From Methyloceanibacter stevinii (GTDB taxonomy: Bacteria > Pseudomonadota > Alphaproteobacteria > Rhizobiales > Methyloligellaceae): DNA of 64,000 bases. Numbering within the stretch: the stretch's first letter is position 1; every line of letters begins with the position of its first letter. The position numbers and the translations under genes were made by a program. The notes under the pieces are model-generated. The model was not told the DNA's origin, searched no databases, and worked only from the letters and a program-made list of their open reading frames with translations. This document shows, in pieces, positions 37,684-45,991 of the stretch. The stretch is taken from positions 434,001 to 498,000 of the forward strand of contig NZ_LPWE01000013.1 in assembly GCF_001723355.1 (NCBI RefSeq). The letters are read 5' to 3'.

Positions 37684-37816
37684 AGTCCATCGCCAATTTG
37701 GGAAGCACCCTCAGTGTAACCCGTACAATGCGTACCGGAAGGCATCGCACCCTTTCGGTACCTTGATGGCGGATCAATGCTTAAGAAGTCAACTGCGCAA
37801 ACGGCTTGGCGGTCCC

Positions 37817-40508
37817 TTAAGGGGTTTTTGCCGTGGTTGAGACGGGCTGGACCGAAGCGGTCTCGGAGGGAGGCACGCGTCTACCTCTGTTGAGATCCTG
37901 GACCAGGTGAAGGGCGTTTTCAGGACCGGCCAGACGGGAGCGATAGAGCTGCAGCGTCTCCATGATCTTGATCACGTAGCGCCGCGTCTCCGTGAACGGG
38001 ATGCGCTCGATCCAGTCGACCGGGTCCACATCGGGATCCCGGGGGTCGCCGTAGATCCCAACCCACTCCTTCACGCGCCGGGACCGGCGTTGTAGGCCGC
38101 GAGGGCCATGAAGTACGAACCGTCGTAATTCGTGATCAGGTCGTTGAGGAACGCTTCGCCGAGCTGCGTATTGTAAGCCGGGTTGGTGAGCTTGGACTTG
38201 GAGTAGGTGACATTGTAGCGGCGCGCGACGCCGCGTGCCGTGGCCGGCATGAGCTGCATCAGCCGCTGGCGCCGACCGGACTTTGCGCAGCGGCGTTGAA
38301 CTCGCTCTCCTGCCGGGACAAGGCATGGACCAAAGCCGGGTCCACCCGCTCGTCGAGCAGGCTCTTGTACGTGGGCATGACTCCGACGGGAAGGGCATAG
38401 TCGCCCATGGGAAGATCGCGGTTGAAGGCGATCTTGGACAGGCGCAGGGCCATTTGCTTATGGCCGACAGACTTCGCGTATTCGGCCAGCAGGACGACTT
38501 CGGGTGCGGTCTCGAGCGTACGGGACAGTGACAGCAGGAATTGCGGCGTCACCCAGCTCACACCGACGGCCCGGGCCACGCCGAGGGCGCGGACCGCATT
38601 GTTCGACATGAACTTGTCGATGTCTTGCGGGGTCGGCACCGGCGTCGCCGTCACATCGAGCCGGGCAGGGCGCGGGTCGAGCGCCTGACGGCCGAGCTGG
38701 CCGTAGAAATATTGCGGGTACTTAGCGGCAACGTGGAAGTGAACGGCGGCAGACCCGCGATCACCCAACACGAGGGCCGTGCGCCCGAGCCAATACTCGG
38801 AGCGGGAGATGTCCCGTGAATCCGTCGCGGCGCGGCGCATGGAGATGAAATGCCGTAGGGCTGTTTGCGGCTCGTCCAAATACCGAAGCGCCACCCAGCC
38901 CGCCAGGAACTCGGCCTCCACAAACTGGTCGGGAAGCTTATGCTGCAGGGCCGCCAGGCCGTGCTTGGCGGCGATCTCGTAAGCGGTGCGGGGCTGCCCG
39001 TCGTTCAGCGCGGCCCGGACGTTGACCCGGCGCTCGATCCACCACTCCTTCATGTCGAGAAGGAGATCCGGTTCCAGCGGAACATCCAGCAAGAGCTTCC
39101 AGGCGGTGAGCCGCTGCTCCTTGTCCATCGTACGGCGGAGCCACTGGATATTGTTGAAGCGCAGCCCGAGATCGGATTTGAGCGCATCGGCCGGTAGCGC
39201 CTTGAGCAGTTTACCGGCGTTGTCGTTGCGCTTGACCACGGCGACGCGCGCCTGGACCTTCTTCTGCTCTGCTTCCGACAGGTTCTTCGCAACACGCAAG
39301 GCGGCGCTGCACATCTTCGACTTGTCCGGGTAGAGCAGGACGTCGATGCGGGCGCGGTGGTCCTCGGCGTCGAGCATGCTCCCGAACTCGCTGAGGATCT
39401 TCTTCTCGGTGTCCTCGCTGAGATCGTCCTCACGCCAAGCCGCATCCACGGCCACTTCGGCGCGCTCTTTGTCGCCTTCCTTCAGATACACGCCGGCCAG
39501 AGCCGCGCGGCCCGCGCCGGTCTCAGGCTCGGAGTCCTTGAAGAACGCCTTGATGCGTTCTGGGGAGGCATCGGCAAGGAACAGAGACGCTTCGGCCTTC
39601 TCGCGAAGCGTTTCGAGGCGTGGCCACATCGGATGGGACTTGCGATAAGCCTCGACCGCCTCGGCCTTGAGATAGGTGCTCTTCGTGTGGGCGAAGCGGT
39701 ACCAGAGCGCAAAGTCGCGCGCGGCCGGGTCTTCTATCTTTGCCAGCGTATCGTCGATCGTTCCCTTGTGGCGCATCACGAAGCGGACGCGGCTCTCGTC
39801 TGCGCTGCTGAGCTCGTAGTCGAGCAGCGGCTCGAGGATCGAGACATAGTCGAGCGCGGGTTCCGGTTCCGGTGGAAACATCTTGTCGCGGCGTGGATGA
39901 ATGTCGGGCTCGGGCACGGTGTCCGGCATGAACGACGCGGGCGCCGCGGCCATCTTGTCGGCGTCGTCGCTCTTGTCGTCGGCTTTTTCCGCAGTGTCCG
40001 CCTTGTCCTCCGCAGGCTCGTCTGGAGACTCGCTTGCCGTCTCGGCGGGTTCCGCGCCGTCCGCGGCAGGCTCGTCGGCTTCCTGAGACTCCGGCTGTTC
40101 CGCAACGCGCTCGGGATTGGCGGACGGTTGCGGCATCGCGGCGATCGTTGTGGTCCCGCCGGTGTCGGGGAGGGCCTTTGTCGCCGTGGTCTGCTTCTGA
40201 ACTGTGGTGCCGGGCGTCGCTGGAACCGGTTGTGCCGCAGACGACTTCGTAAGCGGCGCGCCCGCCGTGGCTTCGATCGGACCTCTGAGCTTCGGCTCAG
40301 GCGCCGCAGCTGCCTCCGGCATCTGTTCTTGAGTGGCCGCCGTGTTGGCGGCGGCATCTGCCGATTCCGTGCCGCTTGGAACCGTTTCCGGCCGATCGGG
40401 GTTACGCTCCGGCAGCGCAACGGCTTCCGGTTTGGCGACAGCGCACGTTGGAACGGCCCAAGCAAAGGCCATGATCAGCGCAATATTGTACGCGTTTGTG
40501 CGTTTCAT
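37817..40508 (-). CDS. Soluble lytic murein transglycosylase, Slt70 type (two frameshifts here)
   Basis: This periplasmic enzyme cleaves peptidoglycan to 1,6-anhydromuropeptides. A signal peptide (ALIMAFAWAVPTCAVAKPE) is followed by a long disordered Ala/Glu/Pro region (about residues 25-210), then the helical superhelical U/L-domain and the catalytic SLT domain. The catalytic Glu is in ALVHALSRQESEFNAAAQSP. The frame is lost near 38262 (GASG, then LMQLMPATARGVARRYNVTY) and near 38073 (AYNAGPG, then RVKEWVGIYGDPRDPDVDPV). Both are single C losses within classic SLT motifs. Correction gives about 897 residues. It is divergent from dapA. Confidence 0.93.
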
Positions 40509-40887
40509 GATCGGCGATTGTTACCGGCTACGACCCGCGCCCAGCGCTTAAACGTCCCCCACTACCCAGGAGCCGCGACGGGTAAAGTCCGCGCAGTTTA
40601 ACGAAAGTCTACACTGTCTCAAAGATTTCGGCGGAAAGATGACTGAGCTGCGCCAGGAAAGGTAAGCTTCCTTGCCAAGAAGGCGTGTTAGCACCCGACC
40701 TCACGGCACTTATTTCGTGCGGCGCGCCGTATGCTCCCAAGCGCTGGATCGTGCGCTGCCGGTCACGCGATATCCGCAATGGGCCGCTTGCCCGGCCACC
40801 CCCGAAATCCTATTGTCCCGGCCCACCGAGCGATAACAGACGAAATGATCGCCTCCGCGCCTCCGATCGCGCCAAGGAGTTTGAGTT
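40509..40887. other. 379-bp intergenic region between the transglycosylase gene and dapA
   Basis: It separates two divergent genes and must hold both promoters. No coding sequence, RNA gene or clear hairpin is seen. The dapA ribosome site AAGGAG is at 40872. Confidence 0.5.
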
Positions 40888-41778
40888 GTGACTAAGCCGA
40901 TGTTTCAGGGTTCGATTACGGCCCTCATCACGCCCTTCAAGGACGGTTCCGTGGACGAGGCCGCCTTCCGCAAACTTGTGGAATGGCAGATCGACCAGGG
41001 CACGCACGGGCTCGTGCCGTGCGGAACGACCGGTGAGTCGCCGACCCTCGATCATGACGAACATCGCCGCGTCATCGAGCTGTGCATCGAAGCCGCCGCG
41101 GGCAGGGTGCCCGTGATTGCCGGAACCGGCTCCAACTCGACGGCCGAAGCGGTTGAGCTGACGCGCCATGCCAAGGATGCCGGCGCCGACGGCGCTCTCG
41201 TCGTCACGCCGTATTACAACAAGCCGACTCAAGAGGGCCTCTATCTGCACTACGAGGCCGTCAACGCGGCCGCCGATATCCCGATCGTCATCTACAACAT
41301 CCCGGGCCGCAGCATCGTCGACATGTCGGTGGAGACCATGGCGCGGCTGTTCAAGCTGAAGAACATCGTGGGCGTGAAGGACGCCACCGCCAATCTCGCG
41401 CGCGTCAGCCAGCAGCGGGCGGCAATGGGCCACGAGTTCATCCAGCTCTCCGGCGAAGACGCCACCGCGCTCGGCTTTATGGCCCATGGCGGGGTCGGCT
41501 GCATCTCGGTGACCTCCAATATCGCACCGGCGCTCTGCTCGGAATTTCAGCTCGCCTGCCTTGCTGGAAATTTCAAGCGGGCACTGGAGTTGCAGGACCG
41601 GCTTATGCCAATACATGAAGCCTTGTTCGTGGAGTCGAACCCCGGTCCGGTGAAGTATGCCGCCGAAAGACTGGGGGTGTGCGGAAGCTCGACCCGCCTG
41701 CCGCTCGCACCCATCACCGATGCGACGCGCAAGACTGTCGATGCGGCCATCGAGGCCGCCGGCTTGAAGCCCGTCTAG
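40888..41778 (+). CDS. dapA: 4-hydroxy-tetrahydrodipicolinate synthase
   Basis: DapA condenses pyruvate with aspartate semialdehyde in the lysine and diaminopimelate pathway. The 296-residue TIM-barrel protein has [38 protein letters not shown] (the TT motif of the active site), [20 protein letters not shown] (active-site Tyr), IYNIPGRS and the Schiff-base lysine in [14 protein letters not shown]. The GTG at 40888 was chosen because AAGGAG lies ten bases upstream; an ATG four codons downstream is the alternative. It is followed after 21 bases by smpB. Confidence 0.96.
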   Translation: MTKPMFQGSITALITPFKDGSVDEAAFRKLVEWQIDQGTHGLVPCGTTGESPTLDHDEHRRVIELCIEAAAGRVPVIAGTGSNSTAEAVELTRHAKDAGADGALVVTPYYNKPTQEGLYLHYEAVNAAADIPIVIYNIPGRSIVDMSVETMARLFKLKNIVGVKDATANLARVSQQRAAMGHEFIQLSGEDATALGFMAHGGVGCISVTSNIAPALCSEFQLACLAGNFKRALELQDRLMPIHEALFVESNPGPVKYAAERLGVCGSSTRLPLAPITDATRKTVDAAIEAAGLKPV

Positions 41779-41799
41779 GATCTTGGAAGGGCCCGAATC

Positions 41800-42270
41800 A
41801 TGGCGCCGAAACGCGAGAGCGGAAAGCTCATCGCCGAGAACCGGCGGGCCCGCTACAATTACGAGATTGAAGACACGATCGAGGCCGGCATCGTCCTGAC
41901 CGGGTCCGAGGTGAAATCCTTGCGGACCGGCAAAGCCAACATTGCCGAGTCCTACGCCTCCAACGAGAACGGTGAGATCTACCTGATCAACTCCCGTATC
42001 GATGAGTACAAGGGCGCGGCCCGTTTCGGGCACGAGCGACGCGGCCATCGCAAGCTTCTCCTGCATAAGAAGGAGATGGCGCGGCTGCTCGAGGCTATTC
42101 AGCGTCAGGGCATGACGCTCGTACCCTTGCGGCTCTATTTCAACGCGCGGGGCATCGCCAAGCTCTTGCTGGGCCTCGGGCGCGGCAAGAAGGTCCACGA
42201 CAAGCGCGAGACCGAGAAGAAGCGAGACTGGAACCGGCAGAAGAGCCGGCTGATGCGCGAGAAGGGCTAA
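41800..42270 (+). CDS. smpB: SsrA-binding protein SmpB
   Basis: SmpB delivers tmRNA to stalled ribosomes in trans-translation. The 156-residue OB-fold protein has the conserved [60 protein letters not shown] and [20 protein letters not shown], with the usual basic C-terminal tail ([16 protein letters not shown]) that enters the mRNA channel. The dapA-smpB order is common in alphaproteobacteria. The partner ssrA RNA is not seen in this window. Confidence 0.97.
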   Translation: MAPKRESGKLIAENRRARYNYEIEDTIEAGIVLTGSEVKSLRTGKANIAESYASNENGEIYLINSRIDEYKGAARFGHERRGHRKLLLHKKEMARLLEAIQRQGMTLVPLRLYFNARGIAKLLLGLGRGKKVHDKRETEKKRDWNRQKSRLMREKG

Positions 42271-42305
42271 ACGCCGGAGGTTAGGTCGTGGAGGAACGAG
42301 GACCA

Positions 42306-42806
42306 ATGCAACTGACGCCGGGCCTGCCGCTTCCTGCCGTGACGCTGCCGGCGACGGATGGATCCCACATTACCCTCGCGACGCTACCCGGACGCAACAT
42401 CGTCGCCGTCTATCCCTGGACCGGCTGCCCCGGCGTCCCAAATCCGCCGGGCTGGGACGATATCCCCGGAGCCCACGGGTCGACGCCGGAGCTGGAAGGC
42501 TTCCGGGAGGTGTTCGACCTCGTCTCTCATGCCGGCGCGCGCCTCTTCGCGGTCAGCGGACAGACGACGGCGTTCCAGCGCGAAATGGCGCTGCGGCTCG
42601 AACTGCCGTTTCCGATTCTGAGCGATGCGGAGGGGGCGTTACGGCGCGCGCTGCACTTACCCACTTTCGAAGCCGGCCCGGAGAGCTATCTGAAACGACT
42701 CACCTTCGTGGTCCGGGACGGGCAGATCGAGCACGTCTTCTTCCCGGTCGAGGATCCGGAAGCGCACGCGGCCGAAGTGGTCGATTGGCTGAAAGATCAG
42801 GCTTGA
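42306..42806 (+). CDS. Peroxiredoxin-like (AhpC/TSA family) protein
   Basis: This is a 166-residue thioredoxin-fold protein. It has the start LTPGLPLPAVTLPATDGSHI, a conserved core VAVYPWTGCPGVPNPPGWDD with the peroxidatic Cys candidate in WTGCPG, GARLFAVSGQTTAFQREMA, LPFPILSDAEGALRRAL and FVVRDGQIEHVFFPVEDPEA. It probably reduces peroxides with a thiol partner. The CPG context differs from the usual (P/T)xxCT, so this is an atypical subfamily. The ATG at 42306 follows GAGGAACGAGGA. Confidence 0.88.
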   Translation: MQLTPGLPLPAVTLPATDGSHITLATLPGRNIVAVYPWTGCPGVPNPPGWDDIPGAHGSTPELEGFREVFDLVSHAGARLFAVSGQTTAFQREMALRLELPFPILSDAEGALRRALHLPTFEAGPESYLKRLTFVVRDGQIEHVFFPVEDPEAHAAEVVDWLKDQA

Positions 42807-42845
42807 GGGAAGAGACTTCGTGACGCGTCGGGAGTTTCTGAGAAC

Positions 42846-43253
42846 TCAGTCTCCCAGGGCGTCGTCCTCGGCGTCCTCGACCGAGTAGCCCAAGGCGCTG
42901 AGACCCTCTTCGAGATAGTCCGAGAGCAGCGGCATGCCCAAGAGGTACTCGGCGGTGCGCTTGTTGTGCTCGGAGCGGGCGGTCTCGATCGCGTCCTCGA
43001 GTTCGTCTGCCGCGAACGAGCCGCGGCCGATCCAGGCCAACGCGACCAGGCTGACTTGCTCGTCGATATTCAGCTCCCGAATGAAGCCCCGCAATTCGAC
43101 GACGGTGGAATCGTCCTTGAAATCTTCGAGGATGGATTCGGCGTCGCGGTCGGTCGTGTCGCCGTCGTCCCAGGCACCGACTTTCGCGTCGTATTCGCGC
43201 GCCTTCACGATGACGAATCCGACCTTCGTCGGTGATATTTCCAAGCCTGCCAT
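42846..43253 (-). CDS. DUF3775 protein
   Basis: This is a 135-residue acidic protein with the DUF3775 pattern: EISPTKVGFVIVKAREYDAK, then ESILEDFKDDSTVVELRGFI, RELNIDEQVSLVALAWIGRG and NKRTAEYLLGMPLLSDYLEE. The family is almost confined to alphaproteobacteria and uncharacterised. It has no signal peptide and is predicted cytosolic and helical. It is convergent with the peroxiredoxin-like gene. Confidence 0.9.
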   Translation of the reverse strand: MAGLEISPTKVGFVIVKAREYDAKVGAWDDGDTTDRDAESILEDFKDDSTVVELRGFIRELNIDEQVSLVALAWIGRGSFAADELEDAIETARSEHNKRTAEYLLGMPLLSDYLEEGLSALGYSVEDAEDDALGD

Positions 43254-43337
43254 TGGATCTGCGCCGAAGAACGGCTCCCTGTCTTTGGACGTCGCGCCTA
43301 CACCGAAACCATGCCTGAGTTAGCCCATCCCAGCAAC

Positions 43338-43988
43338 TCAGTCACGCACACTCGCCGCCGCATCCGCGACAACACGTTCGAACATCTCCGGAGTCAGCCG
43401 GCCCGTATTGGTGTTAAGGCGGGAGCAGTGGAACGTGTCGAACAGAAGCAGGCCGCCGGGCAGCTTGTGCCGGGCCCCGTGGGCGAACGGATAATCCCGT
43501 TTTTTGACCGCGTAGCTCGACAAGATGCTGTCATGGGCCACCCGGCCGATGGCCAACAGCGCGCGCAAGTTCGGCAGCGCCGCCTTGCGCCCATCGAGAA
43601 ACTGGCGGCAGCACTTGATCTCGCCGCCGGTCGGCTTGTTTTGCGGTGGTACGCAGCGCACGGCGTTGGTGATCATGCAGTCGACGAGGCTGAGCGCTTC
43701 CGGTCTCAGGACGTCGTGCTCGCCCTGGGCGAGGCCCGTTTTCAGGAGCGTGGGATAGAGAAGGTCGCCGGCAAAGTCGCCCCAGAAGGGCCGGCCCGTG
43801 CGGTTCGCGCCTCTCAAGCCCGGCGCAAGCCCCACGATCAGCAACCGGGCCGTCTCCGGGCCGAAGGACGGGACCGCGCCGTTGTACCAATCGGGATGGG
43901 CCACGGCGTTATCGTGGCGGAAGGCGACCAGGCGCTCGCACAAGACACAATCCGTCTTTGGCTCGGCAATAATGTTGGTGGCCACCAT
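43338..43988 (-). CDS. udgB: Uracil-DNA glycosylase, family 5 (UdgB)
   Basis: This enzyme excises uracil from DNA. The 216-residue protein starts with Cys-containing iron-sulfur-cluster sequence (DCVLCERLVAFR), then motif A LAPGLRGANRTGRPFWGDFA, LVDCMITNAVRCVPPQNKPT with further Cys ligands, LLAIGRVAHDSILSSYAVKK and motif B DTFHCSRLNTNTGRLTPEMF. The order and the CSRLNTNTGRLTP motif are those of family 5 rather than families 1 or 4. The frame is intact. Confidence 0.9.
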   Translation of the reverse strand: MVATNIIAEPKTDCVLCERLVAFRHDNAVAHPDWYNGAVPSFGPETARLLIVGLAPGLRGANRTGRPFWGDFAGDLLYPTLLKTGLAQGEHDVLRPEALSLVDCMITNAVRCVPPQNKPTGGEIKCCRQFLDGRKAALPNLRALLAIGRVAHDSILSSYAVKKRDYPFAHGARHKLPGGLLLFDTFHCSRLNTNTGRLTPEMFERVVADAAASVRD

Positions 43989-44114
43989 GCTGGACGAAGC
44001 ACCTTGAAGACACAGGAGACCCCATGGGTAGCCTTCAGGCCGCGAGAGAGCAACGTGTGAGGGAGCAGGGCGAAGCCCGGCAGTAGAAGTCAGGGCAAGG
44101 TGCGTGCACCCGGC

Positions 44115-44729
44115 TCAGGTCTCGACGAGATCGGACGGGTCGTAGGCTTCCGTGGATTCCGACTCGTTGTCCGGCCGGCGCCGCTGCGAGCGATCGTTTG
44201 ATGTGCGGCCAATGTCGTGCTGCAGGTCGACAAGGTCGATGAATTGATCCGCCTGACGGCGCAACTCATCCGCGACCATGGGTGGATTGGTCGAGAGCGA
44301 CGAGATCACACTGACGCGCTTGCCCTTGTGCTGAAGCGATTCGACGAGCGAGCGAAAGTCGCCGTCGCCCGAGAAGATCACCAGGTGGTCCAGATGCTCG
44401 GCGAGCTCCATGGCATCGACGGCAAGCTCGATGTCCATATTGCCTTTGACCTTGCGCCGCCCCGTGGCGTCGACGAACTCCTTGGTCGGTTTCGTGACCA
44501 TGGTGTAGCCGTTGTAGTCGAGCCAATCGATCAGCGGACGTATCGAGGAATACTCCTGATCTTCGGCCAGGGCCGTGTAGTACAGCGCGCGCACAAGCTG
44601 TCCTTTGGAGCGGAACAGCGCCAGCAGCCGCTTGTAATCGATATCGAACGAAAGGGTCTTTGAAGCGGCGTACAGATTCGCGCCGTCGATAAACAAAGCA
44701 ATCCGTTCCGTTGGATAGAAGTGCATCAC
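44115..44729 (-). CDS. NYN-domain (LabA-like) nuclease
   Basis: This is a 204-residue cytosolic protein of the NYN (PIN-like) nuclease superfamily. Metal-binding acidic residues appear in RIALFIDGANLYAASKTLSF, GNMDIELAVDAMELAEHLDH and DHLVIFSGDGDFRSLVESL, the three canonical motifs. The conserved tail STNPPMVADELRRQADQFID is typical of LabA/DUF88. The C-terminal 35 residues are disordered and charged. RNA processing is inferred from the superfamily. It is divergent from folK. Confidence 0.92.
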   Translation of the reverse strand: MMHFYPTERIALFIDGANLYAASKTLSFDIDYKRLLALFRSKGQLVRALYYTALAEDQEYSSIRPLIDWLDYNGYTMVTKPTKEFVDATGRRKVKGNMDIELAVDAMELAEHLDHLVIFSGDGDFRSLVESLQHKGKRVSVISSLSTNPPMVADELRRQADQFIDLVDLQHDIGRTSNDRSQRRRPDNESESTEAYDPSDLVET

Positions 44730-44824
44730 CGGTCCTAACGATCAAATTTCGTGTTGGTGCGGGAAAACAAACGCGTACAACGAGTTACTTTCGGTTAGGC
44801 GCAGGGGCTCCGCAATTGGTCGCA

Positions 44825-45391
44825 ATGTCTCAGATACTGGTAGGAATGGGGGCAAACTATCCCGGCCCGTGGGGTCCGCCGTCCGAGACGATCAATCGGG
44901 CGCTGCGCGCACTCGACGAGAAGGGGGTTTCGCTCCTGAAGGTCTCGAACTTCTACGAGACGGCGGCCGTGGGCCGCGCGGGCCAGCCGCCCTATGTGAA
45001 CGCGGTCGCGCTGATCGAGACGGCGATGCCCCCGGAGGCCTTGCTCCGCCGCCTGAAGCAGATCGAGCGCGCCGCCGGCCGCAGAGGCGGAAGCCCTTGG
45101 GGTCCTCGGAGCCTCGATCTGGATATTCTGGACTTCAAGGGTCGCGTCCGGAACTGGCAGGGGGCCGCGCCGCGATTCGCCCGGGCGGGGCCGCGCCCCT
45201 TGGTTTTGCCCCATCCTTGGATTGAAAAGAGGCCGTTCGTCCTGCGGCCGCTCCTGGATGTGGCGCCGAATTGGCGCCATCCGGTGACTAAGAAGTCGGC
45301 TCAGGAACTGTGGCGCCGTGTCGCGCAAGGCTGGGAAGGGCAGGTTCTGAGGACCTTGGCTCCCGAGACACGACTTGCCACGGGCGCCTGA
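44825..45391 (+). CDS. folK: 2-amino-4-hydroxy-6-hydroxymethyldihydropteridine diphosphokinase
   Basis: FolK transfers pyrophosphate from ATP to 6-hydroxymethyl-7,8-dihydropterin in folate synthesis. The 188-residue protein has the start ILVGMGANYPGP, SNFYETAAVGRAGQPPYVNA, LLRRLKQIERAAGRRGGSPW, the pterin/ATP-binding GPRSLDLDILDF and LVLPHPWIEKRPFVLRPLLD. The ATG at 44825 was chosen as the only start consistent with the family N-terminus. It is followed after 48 bases by rpoZ. Confidence 0.94.
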   Translation: MSQILVGMGANYPGPWGPPSETINRALRALDEKGVSLLKVSNFYETAAVGRAGQPPYVNAVALIETAMPPEALLRRLKQIERAAGRRGGSPWGPRSLDLDILDFKGRVRNWQGAAPRFARAGPRPLVLPHPWIEKRPFVLRPLLDVAPNWRHPVTKKSAQELWRRVAQGWEGQVLRTLAPETRLATGA

Positions 45392-45439
45392 TTTGCATAC
45401 ATAAGGTCTAAATTCCGCCCATTCTAAAAGGACTTTCAG

Positions 45440-45946
45440 ATGGCTCGCGTCACCGTCGAGGACTGCGTCGACAAGATTGAAAACCGTTTCGAGCTCGTAC
45501 TTCTGGCCAGCCACCGCGCCCGGACGATCTCGGCCGGTGCTCAGCTGACCGTGCCGCGCGACAACGACAAGAACCCTGTCGTTGCCCTGCGTGAGATCGC
45601 CGAGAAGAAGTTCACCCCGGACGACCTCAAGGAAGATTTTATCCACTCCATGCAGAAATACGTGGAAGTGGACGAGCCCGAGGCCGAAGCCGTTCCCGCT
45701 CTCACGCAGGACGCGCGGATGCCGGTTCTCGGTCAGGACGATCAGTCCACCGACACGCAGATCGACCGGATGACCGAAGAGGAGCTTCTGCGCCGCATGG
45801 CGACCCAGGCGCTCGGATGGTTCCAATGCGGGCCCGCGCGCGCGCTAACGGACGGACAAGAGACCGGCGAGAACGCGAACCGCAACCCTCGCCGGCCTTT
45901 CACTTCACACGCGACATTAGATTTACGGCAACCCTGGTTCTCCTAG
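45440..45946 (+). CDS. rpoZ: RNA polymerase omega subunit
   Basis: Omega assists assembly of RNA polymerase beta-prime. The conserved N-terminus is unmistakable: [40 protein letters not shown] and [20 protein letters not shown]. The C-terminus after [10 protein letters not shown] is not family-like ([19 protein letters not shown]) and makes the protein 168 residues, some 30-40 longer than relatives. A hairpin at 45864-45895 lies inside this extension. The true stop is therefore probably earlier, for instance the TAA at 45846 in another frame. The start has AAAGGACTTTCAG upstream. The gene precedes the rsh gene, the usual arrangement. Confidence 0.9.
   Translation: MARVTVEDCVDKIENRFELVLLASHRARTISAGAQLTVPRDNDKNPVVALREIAEKKFTPDDLKEDFIHSMQKYVEVDEPEAEAVPALTQDARMPVLGQDDQSTDTQIDRMTEEELLRRMATQALGWFQCGPARALTDGQETGENANRNPRRPFTSHATLDLRQPWFS
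45864..45895 (+). terminator. Hairpin inside the apparent 3' end of rpoZ
   Basis: CCGGCGAG (45864-45871) pairs exactly with CTCGCCGG (45888-45895) with a 16-base loop, followed by CCTTTC. Its place inside the atypical rpoZ extension suggests that the coding region really ends before it. Confidence 0.5.
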
Positions 45947-45991
45947 GGCCTTGTGCTGCCATGGTCTGGCGCGCCATTCTGGCGGGCTGAG

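Noticed and set aside
38075-38262. Programmed frameshifting as the cause of breaks in the transglycosylase gene
   Set aside because: There is no slippery heptamer with a downstream pseudoknot-like element, and similar one-base losses occur across unrelated genes.
41779-42300. A tmRNA (ssrA) gene next to smpB
   Set aside because: No tRNA-like ends or tag-reading frame are visible in the short gaps on either side of smpB.
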